64,000 bases of DNA from Cercis canadensis (Eukaryota; Streptophyta; Magnoliopsida; Fabales; Fabaceae). Below are positions 55,548 to 64,000 of this stretch, one piece after another. How positions within the stretch are numbered: position 1 is the stretch's first letter; each line of letters opens with the position of its first letter. A model generated the notes under the pieces. The model saw only the letters and a program-made list of their open reading frames with translations, did no database searches and had not been told where the DNA came from. Both the position numbers and the translations under genes were made by a program. Location of the stretch: the NCBI GenBank assembly GCA_003255065.1, contig QAOA01002244.1:22073-86072 (forward strand), given 5' to 3'.

Positions 55548-56811
55548 TTATGAACGATGAACTAACCTTGCATTGCTTAGTAGAAAAGAAATGCCTATTT
55601 GTGTACTTTTGTTTGTTTTTATTATTTTCTTACCGTTTTCAACTATCTCTCCATTACCAAGCTTGATTTTTGTTCTCACTGAGCTGTCCAGCTGATCAAA
55701 GAGTTCCAAGTACCTAGCCATGTGATTTGTACAACCATTGTCAATGAACCAGGTGTGCATGTTTGATTCATGAGAGGACTGACGAGCCATGAAGATAACA
55801 TTCTTTGGAGGTTCTTGATCATCAACAAAATTTACTTGGTGAGCTGGTTGCTGTTGTTTGGGTTGTTGTACTTGCTTGGCTCTACAATATTTCTCAATAT
55901 GCCCAAGCTTTTGACAAAATATGCACTGTATAGGTGGTTTTCCCTTAAAGAAACAATCCTTTTCTTCATGGTTAGTTCTTTGACAAACTCCACATGGAGG
56001 AAATTTTCCTCTTGCATTTGAATTTTGCCCTTAACGATTTTTCTTATTTTTCCAGCCCTTTTCACCACTTCCTCTCTTAAAATCTCTGACTGGTTGCTTC
56101 CCCTTTTCTTGAGCTTGAAATGCACCTTCTATGGCTTCCTCCTCCTTTCTCATACTACTTTTCTGCTCATGAGCTTGTAGTTTGCTGATGAGTTCAGAGA
56201 TTGACAGCCTTTTCAAGTCACAAGACTATTCTATAGCTGAAACCTTAGCTTCAAATCTTGCAGGAAGACTTATGAGTATCTTGAATGGCTTCCTCCTCCT
56301 TTCTCATACTGCTTCTCTGCTCATGAGCCTCTAGTTTGCTGATGAGTTCTGAGATTGACAGCCTTTTCAAGCCACAAGATTCTTCTATAGCTGAAACCTT
56401 AGCTTCAAATCTTGCAGGAAGACTTATGAGTATCTTGTCCACCACTTTGTCATCTTCAAATGTTTCTCTTGTAAGCCTTATCTTGTTGACAGCTTCTATC
56501 AACTTGCCTGCATAGTCTTTTACAGTTTCTGACTCCTTGATCTTGAGCATTTCAAACTCTCTTTTGAGAGTGAGCAGCTTGATTGCCTTAACTCTGTCAC
56601 TTCCTTCAAACTCTTCCTTCAATTTATTCCATGCCTCCTTAGGTGAACTACAAGTCATAATCCTGCTGAAAATGCTGTTTGAAACTACAGCATAAATACA
56701 TGACAAAGCCTTTGGCTTTTTAGCTTTCTCCTCCTCAAATATTTTAATTTGAGCCATAGTAGGATTAGCTCTTAATGGCTCTGGTTCTCTCTGTTGCAAC
56801 AACCTCCCATA
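55548..56811 (-). mobile_element. Copia retrotransposon fragment: gag, zinc knuckles, start of protease
   Basis: Read on the minus strand from 56811, the text is the UBN2-type gag of plant Copia elements (TMAQIKIFEEEKAKK, SPKEAWNKLKEEFEGSDR, LKREFEMLKIKESETVKDY, ISLPARFEAKVSAIEES). Two CX2CX4HX4C zinc knuckles (about 55910-55995) follow, then the protease start (WFIDNGCTNHM, where DSG is expected) and IKLGNGEIVE. It is broken by a 154-bp tandem duplication (56131-56284 and 56285-56438; not a multiple of three), a TAG within the lower copy and a TAA at 56031. LTRs, integrase and reverse transcriptase are missing. Its upper end joins Elongin A coding sequence directly. Confidence 0.88.
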
Positions 56812-57452
56812 AATTCGATCAACTGCTTGGTTCTCAGCCTCAGCCGCATCCTTTAATTTTGCCTGCGAGGATGTTGCACATGTTAGCATAGCTGACAATT
56901 GATATTTTTCGGTTAAAAAGCCACATTTCTACAGCCCTTTCAAGTTTCAAGTACAAATTACTCCCCATAAAAGTAATATAACTGAATCAGAAAAGAAAAA
57001 CTAAATTTCTATAATAAAAAACTAAATAAACTACCTCATACAACTGCAACCATTTGAAATTCACTTTCTTTTGTCGCATCCTCTCAATTACAATATCAGT
57101 ATTTTGTGTACCAAACCGCATTTCATAAAATTTCTTCCACAGTTTATCGGTTACCGGAGTCAGATCTCTTCCCTACAAAATCACATGAGGATAAATAGTT
57201 TAGTTTTGCTACTCTTAAGTGTAACTAAACTTCATAAATATGATAAGACAAAGTATATCTTACAGCAGTAGATTTCTCCACATGCATTAACTGCTCAAGT
57301 GTGCAGTGTGGCAATATACGCTCAAGCAGGTAGGAATCTGTTTCACCAACATCTCCTAGGTACCTTACATTATCAATTGCTTTCTGAACACAAAAATCAA
57401 CCAGGGATGGCGCCTTGTTCCTATACATGTTCCTCGATCTCTTCTCCTCGCA
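56251..57452 (-). CDS. Elongin A N-terminal exons fused in frame to Copia gag
   Basis: Coding exons are 57264-57428 (55 codons, start at 57428), 57035-57172 (46 codons) and 56251-56862, all with GT-AG borders and phase 0; the first exon reaches up to an acceptor at 57452/57453. The wording (APSLVDFCVQKAIDNVRYLG, RILPHCTLEQLMHVEKST, GRDLTPVTDKLWKKFYE, ERMRQKKVNFKWLQLYE, AKLKDAAEAENQAVDRI) is plant Elongin A, a transcription elongation factor subunit that also serves in an Elongin B/C-cullin complex in animals. After residue 118 the frame goes straight into gag (GRLLQQREPEPL) and stops at 56251, predicting 304 residues: 118 Elongin-like and 186 gag-like. The normal Elongin A tail is absent. Whether it is expressed is unknown. 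Confidence 0.82.
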
Positions 57453-58030
57453 CTAATAGAAAGCAATTCTTTGTCAAGTGACAGCTAGTGGAGCTATTTA
57501 CTATTATAATATTTCCTAGGAGAAATTGTATTTGCTTCCTGACAAAGCTGAGCTAACTAGAAACTTGGCTAAATTTTTGTTCATTCGGTTAAATAAAGGT
57601 TGAACATTAAGCATCATTAACACCACATAGTAATACCAATCTTTTGTTTTTATCACAAAGAAAAGAAACAAAAAAAAAAAGGCATCCTTTCCCAATTATT
57701 AATATCAAAATCAGAAAATTAATTCCAAATTTTGGCAGAATCGGGAAAATCTGGAATTCCAAGAAATCCCCATATAAATTTTACTGAAGGGAAATTTCCA
57801 ACGACAAAAAAAGAAAAGAAATTTCATATATATATTTTTTTTTTTAAAAAAGCAATCAAAAACCTAAAATGATTATCAAAATAGCAATAGGATCAACTAA
57901 TTCAGATGCATGCAATGAGGATAATTGAGGAATAGAAAGATCGAAAATTGATTCTAAAACTAACGAATTAGAATGAAATTCGATGTAATGTGAGAAAAAA
58001 TTAGAACAAAATTTGGCAAACGAGTCTCAC

Positions 58031-58140
58031 CGAATCGATCAGAGAGTAAATCAAGGAACGAAGAAGAAGAAGAGAGTGGTCCAATCGGGACTCTAAACAG
58101 CGTAGATTTCACGCGCTTCCTGTGGTTTTCTTTCTATTTT
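58031..58140 (-). other. Probable 5' leader exon of the Elongin A-gag gene
   Basis: On the minus strand GATCGATTCG/GTGAGACTCG at 58031 is a good donor, preceded by purine-rich leader-like sequence. It would splice to the acceptor at 57453 (TTCTATTAG/TGCGAGG). The upper limit of the exon is a guess. Confidence 0.4.
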
Positions 58141-58820
58141 GAGGAGAATATGCTAATATGCGCTGGGTATTACAGGGAAAGACGATACTGGAGTAGCTAA
58201 GATGCGCTGAATAAATAGATCTCTGTTACCGCTGGATGGCGCGATTTATAACTGGCATGATAACTCCTTGAAATAAATGAGCATGACACCCGTGGCAGAA
58301 TTCAATTTTGCCTAAAAAGTCCTTCTATTACTCAGCATTTTAGATTGGGGAACTCCTAAACTTATCTAAAGTTAACTTCTTTCTTTTATAAATAAAAAAT
58401 AAAAAAATTCCTGATCTAACTTAATTAAAGTTATGTTTTGTTGATTAAATAATTTGTAGTCGACTAAGATCGTTCTCAAGATTTATAAATTTTTTATTTA
58501 AACTCAAAATTATATATTAGTCAGAGTTGGTACCGTAAAGTCATTTTTTTTATCGACTATTAGTCACACTTAGTGTTTTATATTTTAGTTGGAGAGATTA
58601 TTTTTTATGATTATTGGACAAAGTCATAGAACATTTTAAAGTTTTTATTTTCTGTCAAAAAACAAAACTTAAATAAAGTTTGTAGGTATAATAATATTTG
58701 AGTTTAACTAAATTTGAGATAAAAACATTTGTTAAGGATGTAATTGAAATTATGATCTCTTGTATTTCATTAATTTTTCTTAATTATATAACAAGGGGAA
58801 AAATGCATTGTTCCTCTATC
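58141..58820. other. Promoter side of the Elongin A-gag gene and spacer
   Basis: The stretch next to the leader exon is less AT-rich than the rest and is the likely promoter. No gene is seen beyond it. Confidence 0.4.
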
Positions 58821-58824
58821 AACT

Positions 58825-59460
58825 TTGATAATTAAGCACCTAAATTTTGAGAAATCTCACGGTAGCACTTCCATCAAACTGAGGGGTGGATACATGTTAC
58901 TGAAAGTTGGAGCGATGATGGGTACAGAAGCGGCTGAGGATCTGTATTTGTGTTGCAGGAAATATAACAAGTTGAACCATATGTTTTCATTAGGTCCTAA
59001 GTTCTATTTTTGATGATATGCAGGTTCATGCCTTTCCAGGAATTGAAGGGACTTTATTTGCCCTTTTCATGTCAATAAACAATATGGGTGCAACACTGGG
59101 GATCTTTTGTGGGTCCTAAGTGTTCTTTTTTGGTACGAAAACCCAAAGTGTTTAAACTGCCCAATAGCATGTTTCTCATAGTTGAGTGTGATTTTCAGCG
59201 GCAGAGATGGATAGCTAAGGAAATCCTCCGATGTTGGAGGATGGTGGGTTGCAGGAGGGAGAATCTGAAAAAACATGTATTTCTACAGACACATGATGAT
59301 CTGTTTGGGATCCGTTTATCCGATGTTGTGAAAGCGATTCTCAGATACGGTGGGTGAATACAATGATGTTCTGTTACCTGAAATCGCAGGAATTCCAAAA
59401 AGCATTGGGACCTATTACCATAGTCAGAAACAAATAACACCTCAAAGCATGCCATATGAT
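58825..59460 (+). pseudogene. Decayed gene fragment, possibly a membrane transporter
   Basis: Several short frames follow each other: GGYMLLKVGAMMGTEAAEDLY near 58880-58940, then in another frame HAFPGIEGTLFALFMSINN near 59025-59085, then VECDFQRQRWIAKEILRCWR near 59185-59240. The middle one looks like a transmembrane segment of an MFS-type carrier such as the folate-biopterin transporter group. The pieces may not belong to one gene. Shared stops and frame changes argue for a relic. The identity is weak. Confidence 0.25.
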
Positions 59461-62400
59461 GATCTAGAACACGTCAGTAGACTATAGGTGAAGAAAGCCA
59501 TCAGACACTAAAAAGGATCAGAAAGACATGAGGGAGGGGCAAATTATGAAACGCAACACTTTGGGTTTGGGCCAACATCATCAATGAAATAATATCATAG
59601 AATTATCTCATTCATAGGAATCCGAGTAATGATACCAGCGAATAGTTTATTCAGCCACGTTGTTTGTGTTTATTTGCATCAAGGACAAATGTTTGAATTT
59701 TTAAATTTGACTTTAGTATCTTTTTTTTAAATTTTAGCAGAAATTTCTCTCTCCTGCATAGTACATTGGATGTATACAAGCTTTTGTCATTGAAGTTGAT
59801 TTGGGAAGTTCTACGGAGGCAGGAGCTAATTTGAAAAATTTAATAATAATTGTTATCTACTAAAAAAACTTTTTTTTTATGACTTATTTGAAATTATTAT
59901 TTATTTAAGTGACTCAGAAATAATTATTTTCTAAACTACTTTTAAAAAAAAAATGAAGACAACCTTATCTAACTTAAACAAAAAAATTTGAATAAACTTA
60001 TATTTGTGTCATTAAAAGATTCGAGTTTCAACAAAATAGTCCTTTAAAGATCAATAACTACAAAATGATTCTTAAAATATTGGACATCCATGATAAAATG
60101 GGGGACTTTAACTGACCCCATGCAAAAATGGGGTTAAACAACCCCATCCTATGTGGGCCACTCAAGTTGTAACAAGTGTGTCAATAGTGGGGCCCATATA
60201 TTTACTCAACCTGCTATAGGCATCAGAATATTTAATATAGTTTTTGACAACAAAATTTTCACTTATTATAAATTAGCCTCATAGTTAAAAAAATAAAAAA
60301 GTTCTAACTCAATTTCATAAATTTGAAAACTCTCTAATTCAATTTTATGCATTTAATTTTAGTTGAACTATATTAAGTGTTGAATTAAAAAATCTTCAAT
60401 CTCTAAAAATGTATGACTAATGGGAATAGTTTCAATAATCTTTTTAATGATGCAAAATAGAAATTCTTATTAGTTACTTTTCTTCTACTTGTATTTCTTC
60501 TACTGGTAAAATAGTTTTACCTCCAAAGATAATGTATGAGAACCATCTTGTTCTAAAAATCATTGTCACGTTCTAATTGTCAACCTAAATAATAGTTAAA
60601 ACCCAAATTAATATGACACTACACTAATAAAGTGATATAATGTAGTGTTATCTAACTTCATTTCATTTGAACCTAATTATTGTGAAAGTGAAAAAAAAAG
60701 TCTTATTTTAATTTCATACACTTGAATTGAGTCTTGTTTGAACTTGATTAGTATTAATTGGAGAGAACAAAAAATATAATTTCATATAATTACATTTCAA
60801 TTGAACTTAATTAGTAAAAAAAAAATTAAAAAAAAAACCAAATTTATTACACTTGATTAGTGTCAAATTGAAAAAAAGCCCAAATTAATTTTATGCAATT
60901 CTTTTCAATTGAACATGATTGTATAAAATTAAGATAGAGAAGTGATAATTTCATGCAATCCATTTCATTTGAACTTAATAAATAAAAATTAAAAAAAAGA
61001 CCCAATAAGTAGTGGTGATTGATATATTTTTAATTTTTGTGGCAATTTAAGAATATATCATTCATTTTATTTTATAAATATATCATTCATTTTCTTTTTT
61101 TTTTTAAAAAAAAGAATACATTATTGACATAACAATATTGACTAAATAGTGAATTATATTAGATTAATTAGTACACGTATAATTTTTTTTTAAATTAAAG
61201 TGCAAGTATAATTATATAAAGTTAATTTTTAATTTTGTTAGTACTTTCTTTTTCATCTTAATTTTTAAAATAATTAAGACTTCTTTCAAATGATAAAAAT
61301 TCACAAAAGAAATTTTTTAAAATATACCAAGATGAAGCTTCACAAGTTTTAAAAGATATGTGCAAATGAATCTTTTAGTTTGTCTTTTCTCTTAGTCCTA
61401 TGTCTCCATAAAAATGCGATGAACTCTAACTTTGAATTTCAAAGGTTTGCAATTTTTTGACAAAATCTTCATGTCAATTTGATAAACCATCAAAAGTCAC
61501 ATTTACTAATTTAATGGTTTAACTAAATTTATATTGGTTAAAGCCCCATATATTGACAAATGTCACACTTATTAATTTAATGGTTTAACTAAATTTATAT
61601 TGGTTATGTTGATTATGAACTATACAATTTGGAACATTTTAAAATTTATGAGAACAAGTTTCCAAGCAAGGCCTCTAAATTTTAGAGAAATTTGTTTTTT
61701 AAAGAATTCTTATGAAATTAGAAGTATTGTCTAACTAGGGATTTTTATACCTTAGTACCATAATCTAATCACTATGTAACTTAAATACTACAAAAATTTG
61801 TAATAATTCCTATCTAGTGTTATAAAAAAAATAATTTTTAAAAAGTATCGGTAATGTCAACTAATCTTTTAGGTGATTTTGAGTTTAACATGAAAAATAA
61901 TACATAGAATATTCGCATACTGTGAAAGAAAGATAAAGCTTAAGAATATCTTAACATTTACGTAAATGTTGACACTAATTAATTACAGACTTCATATCTT
62001 AGTACCTTAGTTATTGAGATGATAAAATTATTGTGGAATATTCATTCAATATAACATGTATCCATCTTTAGTCTTACATTTATTGTATATTATTCTACTT
62101 TAAGTAATAATAAGCGTAGTTTATGTGTGAGAATTTGCAAGTCAATGGAGCCCTAAAATCAAATCACTTAAGGATATTCTTTCTATAGATTATGACAATC
62201 TAATTCTACTTAGATCACTTTTATTAGAAGTCATTACTAATTAATTTTGGTACAATTTTTTTTATATAAACGTTTCAAATACGTTAAATACTTAAAAGTT
62301 AAAACATCTATTTTAATTAAAATTAGTTAATATAAAATTAGAAAAGGGCACATTATCTTATATTTAATGCTTATTAAAAGAAATGGTCATAGAGAATTAG

Positions 62401-64000
62401 AGATTGAAGATAAACTTTAAAACTTCACTAATTATTAGTGTAAAAAGTCAATGTTTTAAATATAAGCATAACAAAAAGTATTTATCTTGGGAAAACCTTT
62501 AAATTTTCATTTTTTTACCTATATGAAGGAAATTTTAAGTGCATAAATTGAGAAGAACATAGCTGCCTCCGTACAGAAAAAAAAAAAAAGCTTCTCACTA
62601 ATTAAAAATTATTTAAATATTTATGGTACTTTTATTTAAATTAGTGCTTGTAATTTTTTGATTAATGGTATATTGTTAATGGTAAAAAGAGAATACCACA
62701 TTCACATGCAAAAATGTCTCCAAAATTATTTGTATTGCCAAAACTAGAAAACTTAGTTTTAGTTATTACACAATTATTCTCACTTTAGGCAATGAAATAG
62801 GTAATGTATAGTTCAATAATTAATTTAATATGCATCAATCACCACTAAAGAGAGTACTACACATATATCATTGCTAATCATGTGAAAATTATACACACAA
62901 AATTTAAGCCTGAAATTCTGAGAGTATAATATCATTTTAAAGGTGTAAAGTTTTGAAAAGTTGAGAAAAAAATAATTTTGGACATCCAAAAATTCTCAAA
63001 AAAAATCAAAAGGTAGAATAGGGAGCGCAAAAAAAAACTTGGCAAGTTTCATAAAAAAAACTTCCAGAGTGTGGCCTCCATTTTTGCTTTTTCACTATTA
63101 TACAATCATAATGGGGCTAGCAAAGTGAATAAATAGTAACCTCAAGCTCGTCCTTGTCACCTAACTATAACTTAGCTATAGATAATAATATAATGTATAA
63201 AATATGCAGGGTTATCAACTTATCTTAAGGACGAAATAAGTTACATTTGTTATTTTTCTTAAAACTTTAAATATAATATGTCAATGATCTCGATAATTCA
63301 TGCTTTCGTTTTATGAAAATAATAATGTGAAAAAAGTTTATTTAAAATATATATGACACTAAATTAAATCCTTCCATATATTTGCTGGGTAAAATGGAGA
63401 TGATACACATTAGTTTCACAACTGATTGATCTCAAATGTGGGGATCAAACATATGCAAATTAAGAAGGACCATCATGTTTTGTCTTCCATTATTAGATTT
63501 TTTATGGCACTCAAACTGTGAGATATTATTTTGAATATTTAATCATTGATAGTCTTCAATATGTATAAACCATTTGCAGCTACTTCTTCTCGAGTCATTA
63601 GATGATTTTACAAAGAATTAAGTTTTCACAAAATTATATATTTTTTTATATTAATCAAGACTCCTGTACTTATTTGCTTCACAGTTTGTTACTTAATATT
63701 TAATATATTGTCAGCATATTGAAATGGTCATACTTACTGTACACAGATTACATTTAAAAGCAAAATAACTAAGTAGCATGCATGATAATCTTTTTCATAT
63801 ATATAGTATCATTTCAATTTTAGACACATTGTCAAATAATATACATACATTAACAATGTAATAAAAAATTTAAAAATTGAATTAAGCTGAATTGTGTGAA
63901 TTTAAATGCTGGTTAGTGGGCTCATGAACCTACAAATCCTACTTACAAATATGAAGAGTGAGGAAGAGAGTGAGATTTTCTCTCTTTAATTTTTTGACTT
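59461..64000. other. AT-rich intergenic DNA, no gene
   Basis: I found no protein-like frame of note in this 4.5 kb. A direct repeat of about 36 bp (ATTTAATGGTTTAACTAAAT) starts at 61505 and again at 61571, a 66-bp period. A slightly less AT-rich patch lies near 60090-60200 (GGGGGACTTTAACTGACCCC). No element ends could be set. Confidence 0.5.

Noticed and set aside
55832-56125. 97-residue minus-strand frame overlapping the gag fragment
   Set aside because: It is an out-of-frame shadow of the zinc-knuckle region.

Overview
This is nuclear DNA from a flowering plant, almost certainly a eudicot and plausibly a woody one. Genes have GT-AG introns, the spacers are long and AT-rich, MITEs, a SINE, a LINE and LTR fragments are abundant, and every recognisable protein belongs to a plant family. 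I cannot name the species. The window is a draft assembly: nine single Ns (6228, 7438, 13514, 14746, 16434, 26868, 28753, 45578, 50401) behave as contig joins. At four of them (13514, 16434, 28753, 50401) the same 109 to 620 bp is written on both sides, so those duplications are probably unmerged contig ends or alleles rather than biology.

Layout. 1-4.9 kb: dispersed repeats, including a long LTR-like fragment, and a MITE. 5.2-6.2 kb: two head-to-head broken copies of a STE20/BLUS1-type kinase whose catalytic motifs are already degenerate. 7.4-9.4 kb: a 1.9-kb near-perfect palindrome with SINE-like sequence at its axis. 12.4-14.5 kb: a complete four-exon calmodulin-like gene (CML8 type). 16.3-16.8 kb: a TGTTG...CAACA LTR. 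18.0-19.1 kb: a TIR-bounded segment carrying gene-like fragments. 19.5-20.8 kb: two decayed copies of an unrecognised small Cys-containing protein. 21.8-25.5 kb (minus): a four-exon gene for a 1103-residue acidic repeat protein starting MGN and ending in a Cys cluster. 27.4-29.9 kb: a second LTR-like copy. 30.5-30.8 kb (minus): a frameshifted cysteine-rich peptide gene. 31-45 kb: no genes, but a foldback element, several MITEs, and a tandem segmental duplication (35.1-38.36 and 38.36-42.83 kb) in which a SINE has landed in one copy.

45.6-55.1 kb holds two tandem, same-strand P2B Ca2+-ATPase genes of the intronless ACA12/ACA13 type. The first lacks its first ~90 codons because it starts at an N. 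The second is full length but has a 2-nt insertion before the first membrane segment. They are much more alike in their 3' two thirds than at their 5' ends, which suggests gene conversion. Between them a 5'-truncated LINE with poly(A) and a 14-bp target duplication sits inside a MITE. 55.5-58.1 kb (minus) is the most unusual locus: the first two coding exons and part of the third of an Elongin A gene are fused in frame to Copia gag sequence, giving a predicted 304-residue chimera. 59.5-64 kb is AT-rich sequence without a recognisable gene.

Functionally, three genes relate to calcium or signalling (CML8-like sensor, two Ca2+ pumps), but nothing in the sequence shows that they act as a unit. 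No operons, CRISPR arrays or true tRNA/rRNA genes were seen.
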